Made by a program: the position numbers and the translations under genes
The notes under the pieces: generated by a model
What the model was told of the DNA's origin: nothing
The model's database searches: none
What the model saw: the letters and a program-made list of their open reading frames with translations, nothing else
Shown: positions 25,571-34,112 of the stretch, one piece after another
Layout: each line of letters begins with the position of its first letter
Position numbering within the stretch: position 1 is the first letter of the stretch
NCBI GenBank assembly: GCA_003990955.1
Contig: BIFV01000022.1
Coordinates: 1-61,439 of the forward strand
Origin: Sporomusaceae bacterium FL31
Lineage (GTDB): Bacteria > Bacillota > Negativicutes > DSM-1736 > Dendrosporobacteraceae
Direction: 5' to 3'
DNA length: 61,439 bases

Positions 25571-27829
25571 TTAGAAACTCTTGGATAGGGGGTGGTATAG
25601 TTCGCTGTTTACGGACTTAATGAAAGGAGAGAGTTCTCCTTTATAGCAAACAATTAAATGATGCAAGGCCCTGGTGCAGACGGTATAGAGGAGATTCCTT
25701 TCGGCATCATGGCCATAATTTGAAGCCGTAACATCATAGACCAGCACTCCGTCAAATTCGAGTCCTTTAGCCAGAAAAGCCGGAATAATGACTATTCCAC
25801 GACGGAATTCAGCATCTTCATTAATGATCAGGCTGATGTTTTTAGGGGTTTGCATGGCCTGATAAAGAGCGATGGACTGACGAATGGTTTTGCAGATAAT
25901 TGCAATCGAACGGCAGCCATCTTCCTGTAATTGGCTGATGGTTTGCAGAAAATATTCCGGTTTGAGCTGGTTGAGTTTAACAAGCTGGGGCAGTTTGCCG
26001 CTGCGGTTGATAATTTCGGCGCTTGGAATCTCAGATAATAGGGCATTGCAGAAGGCTTGAATTTCTTTTGTTGAGCGATAACTGCGGCTGAGGTTGACCA
26101 GGCGCGGATTGGCAAGGGGAACAATTCCACTAAGCTCTTCAAATTTGACGCCATGGATATACGGGTGGACAATTTGAGCAGGATCTCCCAGTATTGTCCA
26201 GGAGCAGCGCGGAAAAAGGTGTGCGAGTATTTTGTATTGAAGTCTGGTGTAATCCTGTGCTTCATCGATGACTAAATATCGGATGGTATTTCTAACTGGA
26301 AAGCCTTCCAGCATTCCTTGGAAATATAAAAAGGCAAAGGAGTCCTCATTCGACATCTTGCCAGCATTGAGCCAAGAACGCGTTTGCTTACAAATGCTGG
26401 GCCATTCTTGCGGGATGACAGATCCGGCAGCCAGTTGCTGATAAAGAGTCTGGTCTTCAAAGAGCTTACGATAGAGTGCAAGTGGATTTAGGCGGGTGAG
26501 CCGATCAATTGCAGCAATTAATTCTCCTAACTCCTGTCGGGCAGCCACCCGAGCCAGCGCCTTTATTGTTTTTTCATTCACTTCTTCGGCTGCTGCCGTA
26601 ATTTCAGCTTCTTTTTTGCGCCGTAACTCATGGGTGATGGGCCGGATGCGCAAATTGATGATCTCACGTATTTTGGCAAGGCGGCGAAATGGTGGCAAAA
26701 ATGCTAAATCAGTGAGGTAATAAGCCGTCCATTCTGCTTTGGTGAATAGCGTTTGCCCACCATATTGAATATCAGGATAGTCCAGGATAAGCTGCTCTTG
26801 GTAGAATTTTAAATAGTTTTCAATCACTGCTTCAAAAGCTGCGGATGTTTTATATTTGACGGACGCTATCCGGATTGACAACTCTTTAGAATTTGAGCCA
26901 GAAAGTACTTCTTCCAATTGAGAAGTTCTATCTTCAATTTCTAGGGGTAATAAATCTTTAAATGAAGCGATATAGTCCTGAAAGGTGGTTTGCAAGACAT
27001 TTTCTTCACCCATTTCCGGTAAGACGTTCGAGATATAATCACTGAAAATGTGATTGGGTGAGAAAATTAAAATGTTTTTAGCCGCAATGGTGTCACGTTC
27101 GCGGTATAGCAAATAGGCAATGCGGTGCAAGGCGATGGAGGTCTTACCGCTTCCTGCCGGGCCTGTTACCAGCAGAAGTTTGTTTTCCTCGTTGCGAATG
27201 ACTTGATTTTGTTCGCGTTGAATACTGGTTACAATGGTATGCATTTTATCATCAGCACTTTTGGTGAGTATTTCCTGCAAAATCTCATCATCAATTTTTA
27301 AATCAGAGTCAAACATATATTTGATGTGGCCATCAATAATTTTATACTGACGTTTCAGGGTTATCGTACCCGTTACATTTCCCATCGGTGCCTGATACCA
27401 AGATTTTCCCCGTTCAAAATCATAATACATTCCTGATACAGGGGCCCGCCAATCATAGACCAGCAATTCATCGGTTTGGCGGTCAGTTAAGGTGGTAATC
27501 CCAATATAAATTTGCTCAGGGTTTGTTTCGCCAGACCACTCTTCAATAAAATCAATCCGGCCAAAATAAGGTGAAGTCAGTGCTTTCTGTAAGGTGATAT
27601 GGTTTTGGTGGATGACGGCTGTGATGCTCCGCTGGCGTTCAACTGCTTCAATCATTTGGGCTTCATCCCACATATTGCCGCCGTAGCTTTCCCAATAATC
27701 AGTTAAATGATTCTGCAGCTCATCACGTGAATCAGCGCATTTGCTGGAAGCCGCTGCCAATTGCTTACGGATTTCTTCAAGTGTTTTATTTAGTCTGGCA
27801 AGTTCATATGCCCGTTCGTTATCTGTCAT
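25571..27829 (-). CDS. helD: HelD-type superfamily 1 helicase (RNA polymerase recycling)
   Basis: 752 residues, typical for Firmicute HelD. A charged coiled-coil N-terminal arm (ELARLNKTLEEIRKQLAAASSK) precedes Walker A GPAGSGKTSIALHRIAYLLYR near residue 225. Walker B/motif II VIDEAQDYTRLQ is near residue 520 and motif AFLAKGLEFDGVLVYD is close to the C-terminus. HelD proteins pry stalled RNA polymerase off DNA using ATP and in some bacteria protect against rifampicin. Here it is followed by drug exporters on the same strand. The call fits UvrD-like helicase IV in general; the N-terminal arm favours HelD. Confidence 0.87.
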   Translation of the reverse strand: MTDNERAYELARLNKTLEEIRKQLAAASSKCADSRDELQNHLTDYWESYGGNMWDEAQMIEAVERQRSITAVIHQNHITLQKALTSPYFGRIDFIEEWSGETNPEQIYIGITTLTDRQTDELLVYDWRAPVSGMYYDFERGKSWYQAPMGNVTGTITLKRQYKIIDGHIKYMFDSDLKIDDEILQEILTKSADDKMHTIVTSIQREQNQVIRNEENKLLLVTGPAGSGKTSIALHRIAYLLYRERDTIAAKNILIFSPNHIFSDYISNVLPEMGEENVLQTTFQDYIASFKDLLPLEIEDRTSQLEEVLSGSNSKELSIRIASVKYKTSAAFEAVIENYLKFYQEQLILDYPDIQYGGQTLFTKAEWTAYYLTDLAFLPPFRRLAKIREIINLRIRPITHELRRKKEAEITAAAEEVNEKTIKALARVAARQELGELIAAIDRLTRLNPLALYRKLFEDQTLYQQLAAGSVIPQEWPSICKQTRSWLNAGKMSNEDSFAFLYFQGMLEGFPVRNTIRYLVIDEAQDYTRLQYKILAHLFPRCSWTILGDPAQIVHPYIHGVKFEELSGIVPLANPRLVNLSRSYRSTKEIQAFCNALLSEIPSAEIINRSGKLPQLVKLNQLKPEYFLQTISQLQEDGCRSIAIICKTIRQSIALYQAMQTPKNISLIINEDAEFRRGIVIIPAFLAKGLEFDGVLVYDVTASNYGHDAERNLLYTVCTRALHHLIVCYKGELSPFIKSVNSELYHPLSKSF

Positions 27830-27958
27830 AATAGTCTCCCTTTTGCTATGAAAAATAAGTCATCTTGCAAAATAGTTCCATTGATTTTGCAGTGCTAAGT
27901 ATACTTATTATAAATGCTAAAAGAATAGTATAGGGAATTTTTTTCATATTATAGGATG

Positions 27959-27987
27959 GCAGCAACAGCGATTTCTTGCTGCTTTTT
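27959..27987 (+). terminator. Isolated terminator-like hairpin
   Basis: GCAGCAA pairs with TTGCTGC, followed by TTTTT, in the 392-bp gap between helD and the 94-residue ORF. A plus-strand promoter-like pair (TTGCAG, 16 bp, TATAAA near 27890-27915) stands upstream, so a short RNA of about 75 nt is possible. Nothing else is clear in this gap. Confidence 0.35.
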
Positions 27988-28221
27988 AGTATTACACTGT
28001 GATTACAGGCTTATCCTGCTTATATTATGTTGCCAAGCGATAAATATTGGCAGAAACTCGATATGAGTCAATGATCTGAGGCATGCTGCTTATCATTATT
28101 GAACAGTTGCGTACAGGAGCAACAAAGAGTTTGGGTGTGTTTGACTTTCGAAAGCTACAGGAAATTCCATTAGGGTGGCGAAGTGTTCGAAAGAGAGACA
28201 ATATGAGGGAGGGAACTTTCG

Positions 28222-28506
28222 ATGCTGGGAATGACTCGTGAACAAATTGATCAAACGGTGGATGAATGGTATTTGAATAATCAAGATCAAGTAACTTCAT
28301 TTATTCAAGGGTTTGGTGCGGCTGGCGATTGTGGTGATGATGTCATGGAGCTTGTAACCAAAGTAATGGCCTCAATCGGCACCACAGTTGCATTGTCAGC
28401 CATCAAGGATATTTTGACTAAGAATAATGAAATCATCACAACTCAGATTGATGAGCTGATTGCTGTTAAAGTAGCAGAAGCACTGCAGCAATCATGTTCG
28501 CAGTAG
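28222..28506 (+). CDS. 94-residue hypothetical protein
   Basis: Not recognised. Starts MLGMTREQIDQTVDEWYLNNQ; a hydrophobic stretch KVMASIGTTVALSAIKDIL spans residues 46-64 but looks amphipathic rather than membrane-spanning. The C-terminus is helical (TTQIDELIAVKVAEALQQ). Cysteines at 36 and 92 only. GGAGGG precedes the ATG and a perfect palindromic terminator follows, so it is a genuine single gene. Confidence 0.75.
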   Translation: MLGMTREQIDQTVDEWYLNNQDQVTSFIQGFGAAGDCGDDVMELVTKVMASIGTTVALSAIKDILTKNNEIITTQIDELIAVKVAEALQQSCSQ

Positions 28507-28510
28507 TGAC

Positions 28511-28550
28511 AATAAAAAAACTTTCAGCAATTGCTGAAAGTTTTTTTATT
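28511..28550. terminator. Perfect 40-bp palindromic bidirectional terminator
   Basis: The sequence is an exact palindrome centred on AATT with seven A and seven T flanking ACTTTCAGC/GCTGAAAGT. It serves the convergent 94-residue gene and the alcohol dehydrogenase gene. Confidence 0.9.
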
Positions 28551-29708
28551 TTAGTAGGCTATCCGATATAATTCTAGTATTTCTTCTTGGCTGGTATCGC
28601 GGGGATTACCTGGGGTACAAACATCTTCAAAGGCTGATTTAGCCAGTGCAGCAAGATCCTGTTCTTTAACGCCAATTTGGTGTAACTTTTGCGGGATATT
28701 TATTTTTTGTGATAATGTACGTACAGCGGTGACTGCCGCCTCACGATATTCATCACAACTCATGGTATCCGTAGCTGGTACACCCATTGCTTTTGCAATC
28801 TCACGATATTTTTCACCAGTAGCCGAGGCATTGTACTCCATCACATAAGGCAGCAGCAGAGCATTGGCTACCCCATGAGGAGTATCATAGAAAGCACCAA
28901 GCGGGTGGGCCATGGAATGAACGATTCCTAGACCTACATTGGAAAAACCCATCCCGGCAATATATTGTGCAAGTGCCATGCCGTTTCTAGCCTCAATATT
29001 GTTAGGCTGGTTAACAGCGGCTTCAAGATTGTTCGCAATTAATTCAATGGCTTTAAGTTCAAACATATTGGTCATTTCCCAAGCGCCTTTTGTAATATAG
29101 CCTTCGATGGCATGTGTAAGAGCATCCATGCCAGTTGCAGCAGTTAAATTCTTAGGCATAGATACCATCAGCTCAGGATCTACGATCGATACAATCGGAA
29201 TATCATTGGGATCAACACAAACCATTTTTTTTACGGCCTGTTCATCAGTAATGACATAATTGATGGTTACTTCAGCTGCTGTGCCTGCAGTGGTTGGAAT
29301 GGCAATAATCGGGACACTTTTGGCAGTCGTAGCGGCACAGCCCTCTAACGATTTCACATCGTTAAAGGCGGGATTATTGGTTATAATCCCAATTGCTTTG
29401 GCTGTATCAATGGGAGACCCGCCGCCGATTGCGACGATAAAGTCGGCTTGTGATGCAGCGAATAATTCTACGCCGTTTTGCACGTTAGCAATTGTTGGGT
29501 TTTGCTTTACTTTATCATAGATTTCATACGGAATTTTGGCTGCATCGAGTACTTGGGTAACCTTTGCGGCAACACCAAATTTTACTAAGTCCTGATCTGT
29601 CACAACGAACGCTTTCTTGAAATTACGACGAACGACTTCATCCGGTAAAGCACTGATTGAACCTGGTCCAAAGTAAGAGGTTTCGTTGAGAATAATACGG
29701 TTAGCCAT
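28551..29708 (-). CDS. Iron-containing alcohol dehydrogenase (FucO/lactaldehyde reductase type)
   Basis: NAD(P)H-dependent reduction of aldehydes such as lactaldehyde. 385 residues. The NAD-binding GGGSPIDTAKA is near residue 97. The metal-binding segment runs from DPELM through GMDALTHAIEGYI to GIVHSMAHPLGAFYDTPHG, supplying the Asp and His ligands of Fe-type enzymes. It is transcribed alone. The exact substrate is open; 1,3-propanediol dehydrogenase and butanol dehydrogenase are relatives. Confidence 0.9.
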   Translation of the reverse strand: MANRIILNETSYFGPGSISALPDEVVRRNFKKAFVVTDQDLVKFGVAAKVTQVLDAAKIPYEIYDKVKQNPTIANVQNGVELFAASQADFIVAIGGGSPIDTAKAIGIITNNPAFNDVKSLEGCAATTAKSVPIIAIPTTAGTAAEVTINYVITDEQAVKKMVCVDPNDIPIVSIVDPELMVSMPKNLTAATGMDALTHAIEGYITKGAWEMTNMFELKAIELIANNLEAAVNQPNNIEARNGMALAQYIAGMGFSNVGLGIVHSMAHPLGAFYDTPHGVANALLLPYVMEYNASATGEKYREIAKAMGVPATDTMSCDEYREAAVTAVRTLSQKINIPQKLHQIGVKEQDLAALAKSAFEDVCTPGNPRDTSQEEILELYRIAY

Positions 29709-29832
29709 CCGAACAACTCCCCCATCAGTGAAATTTTTACCAATCTTATACAGCCATTATACTATGGGGGTGGCGTGTGTTTAACATAAAGATTTGTTTA
29801 GTTATAGCACTAAGTTGCGAAGGTTTGGAAAA

Positions 29833-30138
29833 CTAAGCTTTCAGCAAGTTTTCTACTGCAGCGAATTTTTCTTCAGGAGTTTGAGCAGTCAGCCAGCACT
29901 CTTTTAATAAATAAGAGTTTTTGAAACCAGTACTCCAGCGAAAGGCTCCTTCAGGCGAATAAGCGGCAAAAATAATGCGTTGCTTCAGTGTTTGGGGCAT
30001 TGCACCATCTTCGTCAGTAATCAAAGCATACATACCTTCAGGGGACTGTTCATAAAAAAAGGCGGTATAGCCATCTTCAACCGTGATTTCCTCAAAACCC
30101 AGGGATTGATAGAACTCTTGTAAAGTTTCTGTGTTCAT
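29833..30138 (-). CDS. 101-residue hypothetical protein
   Basis: Not recognised. Acidic, soluble, alpha/beta-looking: an N-terminal helix (NTETLQEFYQSLGFEEI) and strands (GYTAFFYEQ, GMYALITDEDG), followed by TPEEKFAAVENLLKA at the end. No membrane segment or cysteine motif. It stands alone and divergent from the UPF0178 gene. Confidence 0.7.
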   Translation of the reverse strand: MNTETLQEFYQSLGFEEITVEDGYTAFFYEQSPEGMYALITDEDGAMPQTLKQRIIFAAYSPEGAFRWSTGFKNSYLLKECWLTAQTPEEKFAAVENLLKA

Positions 30139-30262
30139 GATATCAGCTCCAGTTTCATTGAATACTATTATTGTACAGCAAAGCTGGTTAAAATAATATG
30201 CAAGTTTGTCCTTACCCTGGTATAATCTATCCAGAAGTAAAACAATTCAAAGGAAGATTTCG

Positions 30263-30727
30263 ATGAAAATAATTGTTGATGCCGATGCTTGTCCTAAAAC
30301 TGTCTTACAGCTGTGTTTTCAAGCAGGGCATAACTATCATATTCCTGTATGGACAGTAGCCAGTTTCAATCACAATATCTTATCCGATCACCATATTGTT
30401 GTAGAGGGCCATTCCCAAGCGGCTGATATCAAGATCATTAACATCACCGAAAAAGGAGATTTGATTATTACCCAAGACTGGGGACTAGCAGCTATGGTGT
30501 TAGGCCGTGAGGCCAAGTGTCTCAGCCCGGCTGGCCGCGAATATCAGTCTGATAAAATCGAGTTTTTATTGGAGGCTCGTGAGATTAAGGCCAAACATCG
30601 ACGCAGTGGCGGACGAACGAAGGGGCCCAAAAAACGGACAAATGAAGATGATGCCATTTTTGCAGCAAGTATTAAAAGGATTTTAGCACAGGCTCATCAT
30701 GTAGGTGGTTTTATCCAAGACGTCTAA
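30263..30727 (+). CDS. UPF0178 family protein (YaiI/YqxD, DUF188)
   Basis: 154 residues with the family opening MKIIVDADACPK, a GDLIITQDWGLAAMVLG core and the C-terminal GGRTKGPKKRTNEDDA segment. PIN-like fold predicted; no established function. The ATG at 30263 has AAAGGAAG upstream and gives the family-typical N-terminus; an earlier in-frame start would lack a site. Confidence 0.9.
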   Translation: MKIIVDADACPKTVLQLCFQAGHNYHIPVWTVASFNHNILSDHHIVVEGHSQAADIKIINITEKGDLIITQDWGLAAMVLGREAKCLSPAGREYQSDKIEFLLEAREIKAKHRRSGGRTKGPKKRTNEDDAIFAASIKRILAQAHHVGGFIQDV

Positions 30728-30744
30728 TTTATAGTAAAAAAGCA

Positions 30745-30774
30745 TTGACAGGGTAAATTTTCCTATAGTAAAAT
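30745..30774 (+). promoter_or_regulatory. Promoter of leader unit A
   Basis: TTGACA and TAAAAT are 18 bp apart. The sequence just after the -35 (GGGTAAA) resembles that of promoter B 330 bp downstream. Confidence 0.7.
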
Positions 30775-30780
30775 TATAGC

Positions 30781-30858
30781 ATTAATTAAATATGCAAGTG
30801 CTGATCAGACTACTGAAGGCTAAGGCATCCCCATGTGGATGAATCCTTAGCCTTTTTT
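30781..30858 (+). promoter_or_regulatory. Leader RNA unit A with terminator
   Basis: A conserved box (TATGCAAGTGCTGATCAGA) is followed by a terminator whose arms are AAGGCTAAGG and CCTTAGCCTT with an inner CATCC/GGATG hairpin and six T. Sequence and layout recur in unit B. It stands before a 44-codon ORF. This looks like an attenuator or riboswitch of a type I cannot name. Confidence 0.6.
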
Positions 30859-30879
30859 GATTATTAGGAGGGTGAATCT

Positions 30880-31014
30880 ATGAAAGATCCTATTTTATTT
30901 CAGCACATCTATGATTTAACAGCGTTGCTTACAAAAGCCAATCAACAGTTTTGCCAAAACTGGCTGGCAAAAGAAACCAAAGCAGCGGAGTCAATCAAGA
31001 AAAAGCATATTTGA
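30880..31014 (+). CDS. 44-residue hypothetical protein between the two leader units
   Basis: ATG with TAGGAGGG six bases upstream. The product (MKDPILFQHIYDLTALLTKA...) is basic at the C-terminus (ESIKKKHI), has one cysteine and no membrane segment. Being behind a terminator-bearing leader, its expression is likely conditional. Not recognised. Confidence 0.5.
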   Translation: MKDPILFQHIYDLTALLTKANQQFCQNWLAKETKAAESIKKKHI

Positions 31015-31074
31015 ATTTCAAGTAGTCTAAACATTGTCTGAATATCTAATGTATATCAAGATTGCTGTTTTTAA

Positions 31075-31103
31075 TTGACAGGTAAAATGAATAATGATAA
31101 ACT
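31075..31103 (+). promoter_or_regulatory. Promoter of leader unit B (sulfate operon)
   Basis: TTGACA and TAAACT are 17 bp apart. The bases after the -35 (GGTAAA) resemble promoter A. Confidence 0.65.
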
Positions 31104-31109
31104 TCTAAC

Positions 31110-31187
31110 TAACTGAAAATACAAGCTGATTGGAAAGACCAAAGGCTAAGATAATTCCCTTTCAGGGGAAAGTCTTGGCCTTTTTTT
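31110..31187 (+). promoter_or_regulatory. Leader RNA unit B with terminator
   Basis: ATACAAGCTGATTGGA matches the box of unit A with small gaps. The terminator arms AAGGCTAAGA and TCTTGGCCTT enclose an inner TTCCC/GGGAA hairpin and end in seven T. It lies 63 bp before the AprA-like start codon, so it can switch the sulfate-assimilation operon. Confidence 0.6.
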
Positions 31188-31250
31188 GTTTTGTAAAAAA
31201 GCGTTGCTGGGATTAGCGCAGATTAGCGGGAAAGGAATGTGTGAGCAGTT

Positions 31251-32942
31251 ATGAAACTTGCAGCACAAAAAGTTGAAACTGATATTCTGATTATAGGGGG
31301 CGGCACTGCGGGGTGCTTTGCTGCCTTAACCATCGCAGAAGCTCAGGAAGATGCAAGGGTGCTTATTGCTGAGAAGGCCAATATAAAACGCAGCGGCTGT
31401 CTTGCTGCTGGTGTGAATGCGCTGAATGCCTATATTGTGCCGGGACAGACACCGGATACTTATTTGCAGTATGTCAAAAATGATGCCGAAGGCGTGATTC
31501 GTGAAGACCTCGTTTATTCATTGGCAGTAAAGCTCAATCAAGTGACTGAAAAAATTGAGAAATTGGGCCTGGTGATTCAAAAAGATGAAACAGGCCAGTA
31601 TGTTGCCAGAGGCAACAGAAACATTAAGATTAACGGTGAGAACATTAAACCCATCTTAGCAGACGCTGTCAGCCGTCACTCCAATATTACTGTGATGAAT
31701 CGGGTTAATATTACGGACTATATTGTGAAGAATGGTCAAGTTGCTGGTGCTTATGGTTTTTCTTTGGATACGGGGAGCTTTTACGTTATTTCAGCAAAAG
31801 CAGTCATCTGTACAACCGGAGGGGCGGCTGGGTTGTATCGTCCCAATAATCCTGGCTTTTCGCGCCACAAGATGTGGTATAGCCCCTTTAATACGGGTGC
31901 TGGTTATGCCATGGGGATACGCGCCGGTGCCGAAATGACTACATTTGAAATGCGGTTTATTGCTTTGCGCTGTAAAGATACGATCGCTCCTACCGGCACG
32001 ATTGCTCAAGGAGTAGGTGCACAGCAGATCAATAGTCTAGGCGAAGAATATGAAAAGAATTATGGCAGTCCTAAAACCAGTAACCGTTTGTATTCCACAG
32101 TTATGGAAAACAAAGCTGGTAAAGGACCGTGCTATTTGAATACAATTGGCATTAACCAAACTCAGGAGAACGAATTATTTCATGCCTATTTAAATATGGC
32201 TCCGGCTCAAACGCTGCGCTGGTTTGAGTCCGGTAAGGGGCCGGCTGCGGCTGCGGTGGAGATTGAGGGAACGGAACCTTATGTTGTTGGCGGTCATACA
32301 GCCAGCGGTTATTGGATTGATGTGAATCGGGCCACAACTCTCTCAGGATTATATGCCGCCGGGGACGTTGCTGGCGGCAGTCCTCAGAAGTATGTGACAG
32401 GCTGCTTTGCCGAAGGCGAAATTGCCGCATTGGCTGCTCTTAATTATATAAACGGAAAAACCAATCAATGGCCAGCAGAAAATCAAATTGAGCAGCAGCT
32501 CACAACAACCAATGCCTTTTTTAACAGTGCGGCTGACATCTACAGTATTGAAACAGTTGAAGAAGCCATGCAAAAAATTATGGATGTTTATGCTGGCGGA
32601 ATTTCATCCGGTTATACCTATAATTTGCCGGGACTTCATTTGGCCAAAGACCGGATTGAAGAATTGCTTAAGTTGAGTTACTCTCTTAAGGCTCAGGATT
32701 TACATGAATTAATGGGTATTTATGAAGTAATTGATCGTCTCTATGTCTGTAAAGTGCTGATTGAGCATCTTGCGGCCAGAAAAGAAACCAGATGGCATTC
32801 TTTTCAGGAAAATGCTGACTATCCGGATCAAGATGATCACAACTGGCTCAAATATGTCAACTCGCGCTTGGTTGATGGTCAAATAAAAATCGTATTGCGC
32901 GATTTGGTAAAGAGGGATGATTGTTATGAGCATCGTGATTGA
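31251..32942 (+). CDS. aprA: Adenylylsulfate reductase alpha-like flavoprotein
   Basis: FAD-dependent reductase of the fumarate reductase/AprA fold. It likely reduces adenosine 5'-phosphosulfate to sulfite and AMP. 563 residues. The FAD motif IIGGGTAGCFAALTIAE is at residues 15-31, ICTTGGAAGLYRP and YAMGIRAGAEMTTFEMRF follow, and GLYAAGDVAGGSP closes the FAD domain. It overlaps the 4Fe-4S subunit gene and is followed by CysD and CysN, which generate the APS substrate, and that context is the main reason for the name. The lineage might be assimilatory. A generic fumarate reductase-like flavoprotein is the alternative. Confidence 0.82.
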   Translation: MKLAAQKVETDILIIGGGTAGCFAALTIAEAQEDARVLIAEKANIKRSGCLAAGVNALNAYIVPGQTPDTYLQYVKNDAEGVIREDLVYSLAVKLNQVTEKIEKLGLVIQKDETGQYVARGNRNIKINGENIKPILADAVSRHSNITVMNRVNITDYIVKNGQVAGAYGFSLDTGSFYVISAKAVICTTGGAAGLYRPNNPGFSRHKMWYSPFNTGAGYAMGIRAGAEMTTFEMRFIALRCKDTIAPTGTIAQGVGAQQINSLGEEYEKNYGSPKTSNRLYSTVMENKAGKGPCYLNTIGINQTQENELFHAYLNMAPAQTLRWFESGKGPAAAAVEIEGTEPYVVGGHTASGYWIDVNRATTLSGLYAAGDVAGGSPQKYVTGCFAEGEIAALAALNYINGKTNQWPAENQIEQQLTTTNAFFNSAADIYSIETVEEAMQKIMDVYAGGISSGYTYNLPGLHLAKDRIEELLKLSYSLKAQDLHELMGIYEVIDRLYVCKVLIEHLAARKETRWHSFQENADYPDQDDHNWLKYVNSRLVDGQIKIVLRDLVKRDDCYEHRD

Positions 32943-33240
32943 ACAACAACACTGCACCGGCTGCGGCAAATGCCGCGAAGTATGCCCAGGCAGCTTATTG
33001 GTTGAAAATGACCAGGGAAAAACAGCTATCCGTTACCCGAAAGACTGCTGGGGCTGTACCTCCTGTGTTAAGGAGTGTAATTTTAAGGCCATCAAATATT
33101 ATCTGGGAGCCGATATTGGTGGTAACGGCAGTTTGTTATACACCAGGCAAGAAGACAGCCTGCTTCATTGGATTATTGTTGCAGCTGACGGGACTGAAAA
33201 AGTGATTACCATTGATAAGAATAAAGCCAATGCATATTAG
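32926..33240 (+). CDS. aprB: AprB-like ferredoxin subunit (two 4Fe-4S clusters)
   Basis: Electron-transfer partner of the flavoprotein. 104 residues. Cluster cysteines lie in CTGCGKCREVCPG and CWGCTSCVKECNF. The C-terminal 45 residues (KYYLGADIGGNGSLLYTRQ...) match the AprB tail. The ATG at 32926 has AGAGGG eleven bases upstream; an ATG at 32917 would be too close to it. The start lies inside the end of the aprA-like gene, so translation is coupled. Confidence 0.85.
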   Translation: MSIVIEQQHCTGCGKCREVCPGSLLVENDQGKTAIRYPKDCWGCTSCVKECNFKAIKYYLGADIGGNGSLLYTRQEDSLLHWIIVAADGTEKVITIDKNKANAY

Positions 33241-33252
33241 GAGGGTATTACT

Positions 33253-34053
33253 ATGGATCATTTAGATAGATTGGAAGCACAAAGTATCTACATTTTAAGG
33301 GAAGCCTACAAGAAATTTGGTAAGCTGGGGATGTTGTGGTCAATCGGGAAGGATTCGACTGTCTTATTATGGCTGGCAAAGAAAGCTTTCTTCGGTCATT
33401 GCCCTTTCCCGTTTATTCATGTGGATACTACCTATAAAATTCCTGAGATGATTGAATTCCGCGACCGAATGGCCAAAGAATATCAGCTTGATCTGATTGT
33501 CCACACCAATCAGGCTGCCATTGACGAGGGAATGGGACCGGAAAAAGGACGTCTGGTCTGCTGTAAAGCCTTAAAAACTGATGGACTGCAGCAGGTTGTT
33601 ACCAATTATGAATTTGAAGGCTTGATTTTGGGGATTCGGCGTGATGAAGAAGGCTCTCGTTCCAAAGAACGGGTTTTTAGTGAACGAACTAAAGACTCGG
33701 AATGGGATTATACCAATCAGCCTCCTGAACTGTGGAATCAATTTAAAACTGATTTTCCAAAAGGCAATCATATTCGGGTTCATCCCATTCTCCACTGGAA
33801 TGAAATTGATATTTGGGCTTATATTGAGCGGGAAAATATTCCTCTGGTTGATCTATACTTCAGCAAAAACGGCAAACGCTACCGGAGTTTAGGCTGTGCG
33901 CCTTGTACTGGACAAATAGAATCCAATGCAACTACAGTTGCCGAAATTATTGAAGAACTGAAAAATACCAAAGTCAGCGAAAGGGCTGGAAGAGCACAGG
34001 ATCAAGAGGATTCCTATGCCATGCAGAAACTGCGTAAAGACGGTTATATGTAG
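33253..34053 (+). CDS. cysD: Sulfate adenylyltransferase subunit 2
   Basis: Catalytic subunit of ATP sulfurylase, making APS from ATP and sulfate. 266 residues. The PP-loop motif is SIGKDSTVLLWLAKKAF, followed by FPFIHVDTTYKIPEM, and GIRRDEEGSRSKER is the conserved mid-region. GAGGG lies before the ATG. It precedes cysN in the same operon. Confidence 0.93.
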   Translation: MDHLDRLEAQSIYILREAYKKFGKLGMLWSIGKDSTVLLWLAKKAFFGHCPFPFIHVDTTYKIPEMIEFRDRMAKEYQLDLIVHTNQAAIDEGMGPEKGRLVCCKALKTDGLQQVVTNYEFEGLILGIRRDEEGSRSKERVFSERTKDSEWDYTNQPPELWNQFKTDFPKGNHIRVHPILHWNEIDIWAYIERENIPLVDLYFSKNGKRYRSLGCAPCTGQIESNATTVAEIIEELKNTKVSERAGRAQDQEDSYAMQKLRKDGYM

Positions 34054-34112
34054 TAGCACATCAGGAATTCTATGTTCTTTGCTAGAATGATTACATTTAA
34101 GGAGGAATTGAA

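Noticed and set aside
28025..28300. Two overlapping minus-strand frames
   Set aside because: They overlap the well-supported 94-residue gene antisense and lack start signals.
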